The notes under the pieces: model-generated | Database searches by the model: none | What the model saw: the letters and a program-made list of their open reading frames with translations, nothing else | What the model was told of the DNA's origin: nothing | Made by a program: the position numbers and the translations under genes | Assembly (NCBI RefSeq): GCF_014356525.2 | Contig: NC_052507.1 | Location: forward strand, 62,126,295-62,190,294 | Reading direction: 5' to 3' | Origin: Nilaparvata lugens | Taxonomy: Eukaryota; Arthropoda; Insecta; Hemiptera; Delphacidae | DNA length: 64,000 bases | Shown here: piece by piece, positions 47,534 through 59,699 of the stretch | Layout: each line of letters starts with the position of its first letter | Numbering within the stretch: position 1 is the stretch's first letter

Positions 47534-47933
47534 ACTAGTAGTTCTGTAAACAGTAGACCTCACGCAGTATTCTAATCCACAAGTACCTGATTGAAACTAT
47601 AGACCTCATGGAAATACAGCAATAGACTGGCTTCTCCACACATTTGTGTAATCACTTGTCAGCTGATTGATTTATGATGAATAATTCTATAGTCTGATTT
47701 TTACTATAATATTGGCGTATGAAGGAGGCTCCTTTTTCCTTTTATAATATACTTGAAATACAAAATTTCCAAAAACCTTGTATATACGTCGACGCGCAAT
47801 TAAAAAAGGAACATACCTGTCAAATTTCATGAAAATTTATTACCGCGTTTCGTCGTAAATGCGCAACATATAAACATTTAAAAATGAAGCAAAACCAACG
47901 ACTTGAATCTTAGACCTCACTTTGCTCGGTCAA
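47534..47933 (+). repeat. Repeat family A, full-type copy with empty LTR target site
   Basis: Uninterrupted counterpart of 30214-30463 plus 40004-40147. TATATACGTCGACG at 47781 is the pre-insertion sequence; ATAC (47784-47787) occurs once. Confidence 0.85.
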
Positions 47934-48005
47934 AAAGTTTTAATCTCAACTCTCAATAACTCTAATCTATAGATCACAATAGCTCTTACCTCTAAATATA
48001 CTGTA

Positions 48006-48368
48006 TATAGTGAGGTCCACGTTATAATGGCAGTGTTTCATTTGCAATGTTATTGCTATCCTTGACTATCATTCAACAAAGCGGATAGCGCTCTCTTTCT
48101 CGCTTTGCTCTGTTGACAGATCGTATTTCAACAATGTAGAGTTAATAATAAATTACCAAATTATTTCACTGTAATCATGAAAATTCATTAAGAAATTATT
48201 TAAAAATATAATTTCTTGCTTTATAAAATATAATTTATTATTTCAAATGAGAATGGACAGTTAATATTTCATCAATAAACCTGTATCAGCTACCGTCTAT
48301 AGAAGGCATTGACAAGACAACGTTGTTCTATCTTTCTCCACTGCCATTCTCATGTGGACCTTACTATA
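48006..48368. repeat. MITE family E (unit 2)
   Basis: Counterpart of 40221-40584; its right end has two or more mismatches (CATTCTCATGTGGACCTTAC). Confidence 0.75.
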
Positions 48369-48450
48369 AATGTATCAATTATGATTCATGTGCTACTACC
48401 AAGGATAAAGAATATCCTAATATAAATATTGTTCTCAATTTTTCCAACAG

Positions 48451-48547
48451 GAAAGTAAGAGATTTGAACTATGGCTCTGATTTTCGAATTTTTTATGCAA
48501 ACTCTTACATTTGTCTGCAAATTGTGTTTGGAATTTTCATTTTTTTG
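48451..48547 (+). CDS. Odorant receptor gene, exon 3 (unit 2 copy)
   Basis: Same 97 nt, acceptor and donor as 40666-40762. It is the copy nearest to exon 4 (53253), so it is the likelier one in mature mRNA if exon 2 of unit 1 is spliced over the intervening unit 2 sequence. Confidence 0.7.
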
Positions 48548-48665
48548 GTGAGTTGATTAACTTTTTCATGTTCTTGCTCCTTATTTTTAATCTATCAATA
48601 TTTCATTAATCTTCTTTCATTGATTTATTGAAGTAATTAATCTTCTCACAATCATTGAAATTCTA

Positions 48666-49956
48666 TTTCTATTCTTTGGATATTTCTTCTAATTTCTCCA
48701 CAGCACTGTCTATTTTATTAAGATACTTCAACTTAGGCCTATGTGGAAATAATTTTATAATTCTTATTGAGACAACTGGTAGAAACCCGTTTTGCGTTTT
48801 CACACAATACGATAATTTTTTACACAATTCAATTTCCAATAAAAAGAAGATGTAGAATATCAATCAATGAATCAATTCATTTAATTCACAAACAATCATA
48901 ATACAAAATAACAAAGAAAGATAAAAAAATGTGAAAAATAGTAGATAATATTGTTCTATATATTATCACCTGGTCATATGGGACATATATATATATATGA
49001 ATCATATATTTATCTCATATTGATCAGGATTTAAGAGTTTTAAATTAAAAGTTCAATGAACAGTATTTTGTCTTTGAACAATCTTTGTCATTGACAGAAA
49101 GATTGTTTATTTTATTTGTTGTCAATATTAACGTTAGCTTCTCTCTGTTTCTAATAACAAACGTGCCACTTGTGCGACAGATAGAAAAATATGTACTTGA
49201 GGTGGCTTTCATGTTTGGCATTGACTGAGTTTAGACCTATATTAATACCCAAAATTTAGCTTTTGGGAGAGAGCTTGTTCGTTAGGACTGTGAGTAAAGT
49301 CCGGCTGATCCAGTGAAGAAGGCTAGATTTCGTTTCGTTTTATAATACAGTTATTCTGTCACAGATCGGGCAGTTTAAAAATAATTGTCTTATTAAGGGA
49401 GACGGGTTCTGAACCTATTCATTGATTCAGTTTTTTTTATACTAGGCCTAACCATAAGTCCCGATTAAACCAGTGAATGCCAAAGGGGGAAGCCATATTC
49501 AAAAGGTAGGTGACTACCGGTACTGGATAAGATCATTGTTTTTAATTTTCATAACCACAAAGATTGAATCATTTTAAGCAGCAGCGAGTTGTTTTTCCCA
49601 TTAAATTAAATTTTAATATTGTGTTTGTATTTATATTTTACTTTTTTGGAATAGAGAAAAATTAATATTTATCATTTTTCAACAATGTAAACTAAAAGAT
49701 ACCAATTAAATAAAGTTCTAGTATTTCTGTTCTCTTTTGTTATCATAGTTCTTTTCCCCACCCTCACAATATATATGAAAGAAAATAGATTAGCTTCATC
49801 TGTAACTGAATACAGACATGAATATCAAAAAGTATAAATTATTAAATAAATGAATTATTCCATTAAAGGATACTCTAAGTTCATAAAACTATTCTCTTCC
49901 AGTCTACAGATGGAAAAATAAATTGAAAGTTGCATTTGTTTAAATGCTAATTAATA
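48666..49956. other. Intron sequence, no gene seen
   Basis: Inside receptor intron 3. AT-rich with short open frames lacking motifs; nothing recognisable. Confidence 0.5.
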
Positions 49957-50115
49957 AATAATTATTATTTAACGAGAACCCCAATTAAATGCTGGAAATC
50001 ACCCCGAAGACTTCTGCTACTGCAAATATTGACAAAAGTGTTAACAGCTAGATGGAAATTCAATAGCAGAAGTCTTCGGGGTGATTTACAGCATTTAATT
50101 GAGATTTTCATTAAA
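49957..50115. repeat. Hairpin MITE, family B type
   Basis: Inverted ends around a short core: GCAGAAGTCTTCGGGGTGAT at 50063 pairs with ATCACCCCGAAGACTTCTGC near 49988, and TTAAATGC with GCATTTAA. Confidence 0.7.
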
Positions 50116-50279
50116 AATTTATTTATTCATATGGCTTTTATCGAGAGATCTTTTGGATGTTCTGCCTTACCGTATTACCCAATGTCATTTTCTCATTTCA
50201 CTCAAGTTTATAGGTTATATATTGGGATATCCATGTTTTCTCACTAAAAATTTGCACTTTCACTTCTAAATAATAACTA

Positions 50280-50350
50280 TTAGTAACTCTGTGAACAGTA
50301 GACCTCACGCAGTATTCTCATCCAAAAGTACCTGATTAAAATAAAATTAT
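50280..50350 (+). repeat. Repeat family A, 5' fragment
   Basis: GTGAACAGTAGACCTCACGC and about 50 bp more, ending in a different sequence. Confidence 0.65.
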
Positions 50351-50372
50351 AGACCTCACTAGCCGTCACAAC

Positions 50373-50628
50373 AACACAACATTATTGCACCCCAGCTGAT
50401 CTTCTGTAGTAAATTGAACATTTTTTGTTCATTTGTTCTCGAGAAAGCGCAAAAAACGCAGATTTTGGGCGTATCTTTGGCGTTATTTCAAATTCCTTCC
50501 AACACAACATTATTGCACCCCAGCTGAGCTTCTGTAGTAAATTTGAACATTTTCTGTTTATTTGTTCTCGATAAAGCTGAGAAAACGCAGATTTTGGGGC
50601 GTATCTTTGGAAATTTTTCCAAATCCGT
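50373..50628. repeat. 128-bp tandem duplication
   Basis: AACACAACATTATTGCACCC starts at 50373 and 50501; the two units differ by several changes. Confidence 0.75.
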
Positions 50629-50634
50629 TCTTAT

Positions 50635-50786
50635 TGCGCCTCTAAAGGGCCAACTGAACACACCTACCAAATTTGAAATGTTATGTCATATTTTTATCAT
50701 ATGTTAGGACGATCCAGTCGGGGGTCCAGACTAAACGTCTGGCTAAACGGATATGGCGAGTGAAGCGAGCCTAACAGCTAGTAATA
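50635..50786 (+). mobile_element. Helitron-like 3' end
   Basis: Ends GCGAGCCTAACAGCTAGT, resembling insect Helitron 3' termini (CTAG before T). A short stem (CCAGACTAAACGTCTGG) lies about 45 bp before the end. No Rep/helicase coding. Confidence 0.4.
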
Positions 50787-51320
50787 TAATATTCCCAGGA
50801 ATAGCTCTGATTGAAGTAGCAGTACCCAATCAAGTTTTCCGCGATAAATCAGGACCTCCTAAATAGGTATTTAGGAGGTACTGGATAAATTGGTATTTAG
50901 GAAGTCCTGGATAAATGCATTTTAATCTTCAACTTGGTGCCAACCTAACAAAGTCAACTCAACTTATGCCAACCTGACAAAATATTTAATTTAGTAACCA
51001 GAACAACTGTTTCAAAGAGGTACTCTCTCTAGATTAAAGTTCTATATTAACATATGGTATGGACATTTCAATTATAATTATAAGATATTGTAATAAGAAG
51101 AATATACATGCTAAAAGACGAACTTTAAACCCTTAAAAACCACCCTTAGAGTTAAAATATCGCCAAAAGATTTCTTAGTGCGCCTCTAAAGGGCCAACTG
51201 AACATACCTACCAAATTTGAACGTTTTTGGTCTGGTAGATTTCTAGTTCTGCGAGTGAGTGAGTGAGTCAGTCAGTCAGTGAGTGAGTGCCATTTTGCTT
51301 TTATAAATAAAATAAAATAA

Positions 51321-51357
<37 letters not shown>

Positions 51358-52601
51358 ATATTGTCTAGATCTACACTTACTGATTGCTTAATATATGGTG
51401 AATTTGAAATTTAAATAGTAATATGAAATTTGATAATATAAAATATGAAATTTATAACCCAGGCGCCACGTTAATTATTAGGGAACGACCCTCGAAATTT
51501 GAATAAACAACTACCACAGCATAACTCTTTAGCAGAGACATGAATTCATTTGAACTATATAAAAAAAACAATGTACATTACTTTATTACTTTTAATAAAG
51601 ACGCAGTCCAGCAATCAATGAATGTAGAACTACACATCTTTCCCAACTATATTGCTTCACTCCATGATTAAAACAATAAAGAAAGGAGGGGATCTAATGA
51701 TACTTGTGAAATAACAACACAAGGCAATTTTGAATCATTAGATAAATATAATGAAAATAAGCAAAAGGCAAATGAAATTGGCACTTTACAAAGAAACAAA
51801 TGAGATTTTCAATGTTGGTTAAATATATCAAATGTCCTTTGGAATTTTAGTAATAATTCTATTGAGCAGAACACCGAAATATGAAATATGATTTTACCGT
51901 TTATGAAATATAATAATAATGTTTATTGAGAGTCTCTATATTCAAATAGGATAATGCACAATAATACTACGAATCACAAAACCTAAACCCTATTTAAACA
52001 ACAATAATACAAGAAAATAACCAGTGTGGCAAACAAACAACAACTTAAAATTACACTAACCTTATATGTTGTATACCCCCGCGGACCATGGCCTTTTCGC
52101 GCACTTTAAACTGCTCACTTTACATTACAAATTATGAATTTAATTTTTTTCTTCAATGGTGGTTTTGATGTGATGGTGTTGATGTGGTGGTGGTTTTCCG
52201 GAAACAGGACTCCATTTCAGCCCCTAGGGCTGCGGGCTGCACGCTGCTCACTCCTCAGACATGTTACTCTAGCCGTGGTTCACCGAAAAGTGTCCTCGTG
52301 TTCCCAACTCCACGTGCTCGCCAACCCTCGAGCCATTGTTCCTCCTTGGATCACTGCCCCAGTTGGTGCTGCCCCCTATCTGATGGCACTCCACTCACGC
52401 CTGGCGTCTGGCTGCCACCCTTTTGTCACTGGTCAGCGTCGGTTATTTCACCGTTAGACTTTTGACCATCATTGTTTCAACCTCTACCCCTCTTTGCCAT
52501 AAGCTGGTTCCTTTTGTACGTTTTGAGGCAGAAAGTTGCAAGTCGAAAACTGTCTTGGCCTGGCTTGTAGCTGTAGAAAACCAAGGCCTGATATGATTGT
52601 T

Positions 52602-52604
<3 letters not shown>
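50787..52604. other. Intron sequence with simple repeats, no gene seen
   Basis: Holds a repeat sharing GCCTCTAAAGGGCCAACTGA with 50640 (51180-51300), a GAGT/CAGT tract (51255-51290) and (TA)n at 51321-51361. A GC-richer patch at 52134-52465 has open frames but no protein signature. Confidence 0.5.
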
Positions 52605-52650
<46 letters not shown>

Positions 52651-52990
52651 AAATACAGCAATAGACTGGCTTCTCCACACATCTGTGTAATCACTTGTCA
52701 GCTGATTTATGATGAATAATTCTAGTCTGATTTTTACACTAATATTGGCGTATGAAGGAGGCTCCTTTTTCATTTTATATTATTCCTGAAATGCAAAATT
52801 TCCAAAAACATTGTATATACGTCGACGCGCAATTAAAAAAGGAACATACCTGTCAAATTTCATAAAAATCTATTTCCGCGTTTCGCCGTAAATGCGTAAC
52901 ATATAAACATTTAAACAATACAAACATTTAAACATTAAGAGAAATGTCAAACCGTCGACTTGAATCTTAGACCTCACTCCGCTCGGTCAA
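52605..52990 (+). repeat. (TA)n followed by repeat family A
   Basis: (TA)n 52605-52648 replaces the first 90 bp of family A; the rest is typical and ends CACTCCGCTCGGTCAA. Confidence 0.75.
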
Positions 52991-53252
52991 TTATTCTCTT
53001 CCATCTAGAATTATAATAAATATGTTTTATTTTTTTATTTGAAGGGACTGACTCAAGGATCCAAAGGTTCAAAGAACCGTCAACCGAAGCTTATAGTGCT
53101 CCCAAGTAGTATGTTAGTTAGGCAAACCAATACCTGTGTCCTTTACAAGAACCAGGAGTTTTTCCCTATGCTAACATCCCATTCATCAACTGGTTGCATA
53201 ATAAATGTAAACTCAGATAGTTTAAAAAATAACAATATTGTACATTTTACAG

Positions 53253-53354
53253 AAAGGTGAATTAATATTGAAAATCAAGTATGGTCTGATGGTAATCACT
53301 ATAGCACTGCTGGAATTTATCTTCAGCGAGAACGGGCAAAGATTACAGGATGAG
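53253..53354 (+). CDS. Odorant receptor gene, exon 4
   Basis: Acceptor TACATTTTACAG, 102 nt, donor GAG|GTAAGT. Phase 0 at both ends, matching exon 3 and exon 5. It reads KGELILKIKYGLMVITIALL then EFIFSENGQRLQDE, the TM6 segment and the loop before the conserved Tyr/Cys region. Single copy: it lies beyond the duplication. Confidence 0.7.
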
Positions 53355-53490
53355 GTAAGTCAAGAGAATAAATAAACATACAAACTGGAAGATCAGCAAT
53401 TCCAAGAAACAATTATTTCAATATTGAGATTGAGATACATAAATAAAATAAATAAGTATAATTTTATAGCCATTCAACAGTTGTTCTATA

Positions 53491-53660
53491 GTGAGGTCCA
53501 CGTCATAATGACAGTGTTTGATTAGCAATTGCATTGCTATTCTTGTCTATCATTCAACAAAGCGGATAGCGTTATCTCTTTCTTGCTTTGCAACAACGTT
53601 GTCTTGTCAATGCCTTCTATGGGGGGGGGGTAACTGTTTATTGATGTAATATCAACTGTT
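53491..53660 (+). repeat. MITE family E, truncated
   Basis: Left end TATAGTGAGGTCCACGTCAT and 130 bp of the core; the rest is disordered, with a (G)10 run near 53622. Confidence 0.65.
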
Positions 53661-54109
53661 CATTCTTGTTTTAAATAATCCATAATATTTTATTACACAA
53701 GAAATTACATTTTTCAAAAATTTCATTATAAAGATGAAATATTATGTTAATCCTATTATATTAAGCGAGCAATTTCTGTATTTATATATCTGGTTATTTT
53801 TATATTTGGCTATTTTCATATCTGGTTATTTATGTTTAACGGATCTCGAAAACGGCTCTAACGATTTTCACGAAATTTGGAACATAGTAGGTTTATGATA
53901 TAATAAAGATTCGATTGCACTAGGTCTCATCCTTGGGAAAATTTGCTGAACGAACCGCTCATGTTCGCGGCGCATAAATCTGTACGCACACGCAGACCTT
54001 ACTATAGCAGTCAAACATCCATATTTTAAATATTTGATATATTATAATGTACTCGAATATCAAATTTTAATGTGATCAATTCCAATGTTTGTCAATTTTC
54101 TTTTTTCAG

Positions 54110-54265
54110 GGAGAAGAGCTGAGACAAGCACTGTACCAGTGTGACTGGATAGGAAAACCAGCATGGTTCACAAAAGTTTTCCAGATTCTTATGATCCGTA
54201 ACAACAATCTGCCAAAAGTTGGTCTTCTGAACTTGTTCACACTAAACAGAAATAATGTGACCGTG
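54110..54265 (+). CDS. Odorant receptor gene, exon 5
   Basis: Acceptor TTCTTTTTTCAG, 156 nt, donor GTG|GTAAAG, phase 0 to 0. GEELRQALYQCDWIGKPAWF is the well-conserved C-terminal odorant receptor motif (Y-x-C-x-W); KVGLLNLFTLNRNNVTV leads into TM7. This is the strongest family signature of the gene. Confidence 0.85.
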
Positions 54266-54357
54266 GTAAAGCAATTTTTTTAACTGTTCCAAAACTTGCT
54301 TGTACTATATTTTTCACCTTTTAAATTAAAAAAACTGATTTATATCCTCGAAACTAG

Positions 54358-55100
54358 ATCCTATACTATTAAACGAGCAACTTCTGTTTAAATGTTTAGA
54401 TGTTTGAATGTTTATTGTGTTAATTATGTTTGTATTTCACCGGATCCCGAAAACGGCTCTAACGATTCTCACGAAATTCAGAATATAGTAGGTTTATAAT
54501 ATAAAGATTCGATTGCATTATCCTTTTTATGTTTCTATTATCCATGTTATCCATTATTTTTAATGTTTTGCATTATCCTTATAATATTCGATTGCACTAT
54601 CCTTTTAATGTTTTCCCTGGGAAAACATTAAAAGGATAATTATCATCCATCCTTGGAAAAACAGCTGGTAATAATTATTTCGTCGTCTGTTAATGATGGA
54701 AATGAGTGAGCAAGTTCATGTGTGTGGGACTGTGTCAAAATTATGATTCAGCTGTTGAACTTTTGTAATAATTCAATCAGGTACTTGGTGCCGGTTGCAG
54801 AAAATCCGGGTTATTTTTATTCCTGATTAATTCCAGTAGATCCATCGTTTTGAAATGGTCTTCTCTGATTTGGTTCACGTGAAATTAATCAGGATTAAAA
54901 TTTAACCGGCTTTTGGGCAACCGGGACTTTGTGAGGGAAATTTTTGCATTCCTCTGGGAATTAATAATCTCAATTTACTGTGATTAGATAGAACATTTCT
55001 GTATGAACTATGAATGTTATTATAATAATTATTCCTTCTTTCGTAATAATTTTTCTATGCTATTGTACTCCAGAGTGAAGCTCGGTCCCCGATATTTGAG
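54358..55100 (+). repeat. Repeat family F (Helitron-like), plus-strand copy
   Basis: Starts TCCTATACTATTAAACGAGC; contains TCCCGAAAACGGCTCTAACG and ends near GGTCCCCGATATTTGAG. Lies in receptor intron 5. A related short piece is at 53757-53960. Confidence 0.5.
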
Positions 55101-55296
55101 TCTAATACACCAAACAAAACAAAATTTTGAATTTTTCACAAAATTTAGTTCAGTACGGTAAATATAGTAGCATATTTTATCAAAATAAGCTATGATTGAA
55201 AATTATTGGAAGTCTAGTTTCTAAAAATGAATAAACAAGCAAACTAGGAACTTATTAAATTATTGAGCATTGATCAAATTCAATTTCTGTTCCCAG

Positions 55297-55350
55297 GTGA
55301 TTCGAGGTGCCTACTCCTATTTCAGTTTACTAAACAAAATTTCTTCATAA
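55297..55350 (+). CDS. Odorant receptor gene, last exon
   Basis: Acceptor TTTCTGTTCCCAG, then VIRGAYSYFSLLNKISS and TAA at 55348. AYSYF-x-LL is the standard end of insect odorant receptors (TM7 terminus). With exons 1-5 it gives 1779 nt, 592 residues, without a frame conflict. Confidence 0.8.
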   Translation: MIRGAYSYFSLLNKISS

Positions 55351-55887
55351 ATATTTAATGTCTGAAATAGAATATGGACTAAAATGATAGTTCCTCAAGA
55401 CGAATACTACCATACTAAATTACCTACCTGCCTTATTATTGTACATCACGGCTCATCTTTTATAATAACTAGATTTAGAATAAAAGTTCTTTTCAAGACC
55501 ACCAAGCTGATTTATTTTTCAACTCACAACTCTTCTCACGCATCAATTCTTAAAGATTTGGACTTGATCTATGTTCTAATAAACTGTAGATTAGGAAGAG
55601 ATAGATGATCTACAAATTGAATACCATACTATTCCATATCAAGATAAAAGAAATTTTAATTCAATTTTGAAATGTGCCGTTGATTGCGCTTTTCAAGCTT
55701 TCAACCCTATAAATGACAACAATTTGCAATTTATATATTTTGGGGGAAAAATCTATACCTTAATACCTTCAGCTTCATCCATTACCCACAATTGCAAAAT
55801 CGATGGCGTCACAAAATCAAAACACGTACAAACACATGAAAAAAAAACTGTAACAGTTCAGATGGCAGTGATCCAGCGCTCACGCTC
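55351..55887. other. Flank of the receptor gene, no gene seen
   Basis: Holds the receptor 3' UTR. Small open frames at 55384-55608 and 55667-55894 have no recognisable domain. Confidence 0.45.
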
Positions 55888-57746
55888 TCAATGAAAATTC
55901 AAATTATCACCCATAAATTCGTTCACACTGTAGTAAGCCTTTACACACTGTAGCTTCCGGACGGTTCTCCTGAAGGCGGCCTCGTCCAATTGCTTCACAC
56001 TATTAGGCAGCTTGTTGTAGAATTTCAGGGCTGAAATCCTGTCTGGCCTGTGATCGGTGGAGGCGTCTCCTGGGGATATCTGCAACAGCTCACTGCGCCT
56101 GGTGTTGTGGCGGTGGATGTCACTAAGGGCAGCTAGAGTATGCTGTATCTTCTTGACATACACCAAGCACAGGAGGATGTAATGGCTGAAGAGTCAGTAC
56201 ACCAAGGCGAGCAAAGATGGGCTTGCAGTGGGCAAGATGATCGCTGCCTGTTATAATTCTTATAGCCCTCTTTTGCAGTCTCAGCACATCAGCAGCCCCC
56301 GCTGAATGACCCCACAGAAGCAAGCCACAGGTAATGTGGCAATGGAAGAGCGCGTGATACATCATTATCAGGTACTTCTCAGTCACCAGGCCCCTCATCT
56401 TGAGCAGCAGAAAGCAAATGTGGGAGAGTCGACTGGTTACTTGCTGTATATGACTGTTCCAGCTGAGTTTGCTGTCCAAGACAAAACCCAGCAGCTTCAC
56501 TGGATTCTGAGGGTCACGCGACTCACGTGACAAGCTGCAGATGATCCTTTGGGTCTTCTCCTCATTCAGCTGGAATCGATTAGCCAGGAACCAAGAAGTG
56601 GCAGATCGAAGATGCTCCGCAGATGCCTCTCAAGCTCAGCACCCGATGACAGTAGAGATGCATCATCCGCGAACATCAGAGATGAACCGTGGTCGTCGAG
56701 ATCATTTATCATGACAAGGAACAGTGTAGGCCCCAGCACCGATCCCTGAGGAACACCAAAAGTTACCGGAAGTGTCCAGGAGTCCGCACCACTGAGGGAG
56801 ACAAGCTGAGTCCTTCCCGAAAGGTAAGAGCCCAAGATGGAGAGGGCAGAGTCTCTAAGACCATAAAAGCTCAGCTTTCTAAGAAGAATGCCATGGTCCA
56901 CGCAGTCAAAGGCTTGGCTTAGATCACAAAGAGCAAGAGCAAGAGACTCACCATCCTCGAAGGCAGCATCAATCCACTCAGCCACATGGTCGACTGCACC
57001 ACTGTTGATCTCCCAACTCGGAAACCAAACTGCTTGTTGGAGAACAGGCCATTCTCCTCGAAAAAAGCCTCCAGCTGAGGCTTTATCACTGCCTCAATCA
57101 CCTTGCCAAAGAAAGGAGTTATGGAGATTGACCTGAAGCTACAAAGGTTCTCACAATCACCCTTCTTGAAGACTGGGACAGTTCTTGATGTTTTCAAGAA
57201 ATCAGGAAAATTTCCAGACCTCAAGCACTCATTGACAGATGCAGAGAGAGGAACTGCAATGGCATCAACAACCTCTCGAAGCATGCTCACAGACATGCCA
57301 AACACATCTGGACTTTTTGAGGGTTTGAAAGAGCGTACAATCTTCCTCAAGGCAGCTGGTGTGGTGGGGCAAAAGAAGGAGAGATGCTCCTGTCCCGGCT
57401 GGATTCTTCCTTCCAACAGATTAATTGGATCAATCAATGGCAGCATCAGGCAGGGAATCCACTATATCCTGAACCGAACCCACAAAGAAGCCATTAAAAT
57501 CATCCGGGCTTGCAAAGTCGATCTTTTTCCGTGGCATGGATCTGTTTGTATTTATCACTTCCCAGGCAGCTTTGCATTGGTTAGGTGCATCCTCAATCTG
57601 TCGCTCAGTTGCCAACCTCTTAGCCAGCTCGATCCTCCTCTTGTAGAATTGTTTGAAGTTTCTATATCTAGCAGAGCTGTCAGCATCACCATCCTCACAT
57701 CGGTTCTTGAGGGTGAGCATGAGTCCCTTAAGTCTGGCCAGATCAT
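55888..57746 (-). pseudogene. Jockey-like RT, 5'-truncated and frameshifted
   Basis: Minus strand, from 57746 down to the stop near 55888. Order: N-terminal basic region, KPSKSPDVFGMSVSMLRE, VPVFKKGDCENLCSFRSIS, KQFGFRVGRST, LALCDLSQAFDCVDHGILL, FGVPQGSVLGPTLF, catalytic FADDASLLSSG near 56665, KTQRII, KLLGFVLDSKLSW and the C-terminal FYNKLPNSVK. Frame changes near 57430, 56990, 56550 and 56150. The endonuclease is missing. Related to the plus-strand fragment at 18598-19380. Confidence 0.8.
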
Positions 57747-58870
57747 CAGTTTATCATCAGTTTATTACCAGATCTATCTATTGACTGAAATATATTATTC
57801 TATAATATTATTCAATCATCAAAGAAACTCCATGTAGGCATTCACGAAATATTATCATGACAATCTATAGGTTAGCAATTAGTCAGAATAATAAATTTTT
57901 ATGTGCTTAAGAGACAAATCGATACTTGGTCGCAGTCAGCTGACCGTTACAGAAGACAGAGTAACTGTTACCGGGAGCACAGAAAACATAGTACTTTCGA
58001 ATAACTGCGTAATAACTGCGACCGTTGCCGGTCGTTATTCTGTATCAGAATAAGAAGCGACTCTTATGAGTGGCCAGTCTGCAGCATCTTGGTTTGTCGA
58101 AATATAGGTTATGTTTATGTTGATACACAGAGAAGGATCTGTGGTTGATATTAAAATTGTAATTTTAAAGTTAAACATTTATTCAAGAAAAATGTGGTTA
58201 CTAACTTTTTAATCAAACAACGATGAATAGTAGATGATGATATACTTTCAGTATATCTCACAATTGAAATAGTATTTTTATAAGAGTAGAGCAACTTAGA
58301 AATCTGATTCCAACAATCCACGTTATGTAAACAATACCTTCAAGTTGTCTGTTGAATATGAAATATCTTGTTGATATATTTTCCACAGTTTTAAATTTCA
58401 ATGGAGCATCATATTGTATCTTGTTTACCATTACTCTCTGTATCAATAAGGTCAGTAAACTATCTAGATAATTAATAAAGCCCACATTATTTGTATTTAT
58501 TGAAAGAATTATTGTTAACAATTCATTATAATAGAATAGGCCTACTTTTTGGGCATCTTTTCAACGATTATCTTATCAAACTAGATAAAATTCACTGATC
58601 TTAGTCATATTGCTTACCATTTCTAAGACTAAGCCATGGACTAGGTCCATTAAGGAGAAATCTATTCACGGAGGTTGAAGGAAGCCTACTGTACATGCCT
58701 GACTGCTATATTCCTAATTATTATAAAATCCCTTTAAGGCTGGTTTACTCCAAAAGCTGACAACCAATCAGCTGCTCGACTAGTTTTGTTGCCAAGTATA
58801 ATAGCGTCTTGGTTCTGTGACTCCTCAGTACAGTAAATAATTGGGCCCTGGAGAAGAGAAAACTGTGTAT
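57747..58870. other. Gene-free stretch
   Basis: Palindromic segments rich in GTTACCG / CGGTAAC occur around 57935-58035 and may be a small MITE. Nothing else is recognised. Confidence 0.4.
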
Positions 58871-58872
58871 AA

Positions 58873-59030
58873 ATGTGCGTACAGACTTATGCACCACAAA
58901 CACGCGCATTTTGCTTTCCATCAGCTGATGCCATGCTTTTTATATCTGTATCCTACTGTTTCTTTACTAATACAGATATAATAAGCATAGTCGAATCACA
59001 TAAGTCGTGGCACATAAGTCTGTACGAACC
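58873..59030. repeat. Tourist-like MITE, copy 1
   Basis: Ends ATGTGCGTACAGACTTATG and CATAAGTCTGTACGAACCT, flanked by TAA. Related to the copy at 61836-62003. Confidence 0.65.
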
Positions 59031-59219
59031 TTAACAAGTATCAAGATTGTAAACTTTTCACTAAAACACAACTGACATCTGTACTCAGGTACAGTACGCT
59101 TTTTACCTACGCCGTATATATTCATTTATTCAATGATACACAAAAATATTTACAATATAGTTTGGAAAAGATTTTCAAAATTTAAATTCAAATTTCATTA
59201 ATTGTCCAAGACACATTAT

Positions 59220-59632
59220 ACTAGTAGTTCTGTGAACAGTAGACCTCACGCAGTATTCTCATCCACAAGTACCTGATTGAAACTATAGACCTTATGGAAA
59301 TACAGCAATAGACTGGCTTCTCCACACATCTGTGTAATCACTTGTCAGCTGATTTATGATGAATAATTCTATAGTCTGATTTTTACTCTAATATTGACGT
59401 ATGAAGGAGGCTCCTTTTTCCTTTTATATTATCCTTGAAATGCAAAATTTCCAAAAATCTTGTATATACGTCGACGCGCAATAATTAAAAAAGGAACATA
59501 ACTGTCAAATTTCATGAAAATCTATTACCGCGTTTCGCCGTAAATGCGCAACATATAAACATTTAAACATTTCAACATTAAGAGAAATGCCAAACCGTCG
59601 ACTTGAATCTTAGACCTCATTTCGCTCAGTCA
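59220..59632 (+). repeat. Repeat family A, complete copy
   Basis: Reference copy for the family: starts CTAGTAGTTCTGTGAACAG and ends TTCGCTCAGTCAATAA, about 413 bp, no inverted ends, no coding. Confidence 0.8.
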
Positions 59633-59699
59633 ATAAAATATTGTACAGGCACTGTCAATATACATAAAAATCATACAACTTAACACTAAACATAAAAAA

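Larger units (their letters stand above)
40881..48665 (+). repeat. Segmental duplication, unit 2
   Basis: Tandem copy of unit 1 beginning at TGTTTTAAAAAGGC (40881) and ending near ATTCTAT (48665). It lacks an 854-bp stretch corresponding to 27110-27963 (joined at AA microhomology near 45260) and lacks the LTR element. Receptor exon 2 differs by five amino-acid-changing and two silent changes. Confidence 0.85.

Noticed and set aside
52134..52465. Two overlapping open frames in a GC-richer patch
   Set aside because: No domain, splice context or conserved motif; low-complexity composition explains the openness.
53039..53252. Additional receptor exon before exon 4
   Set aside because: The reading contains no receptor-like sequence, and phase-0 joining of exon 3 to 53253 is already satisfied.
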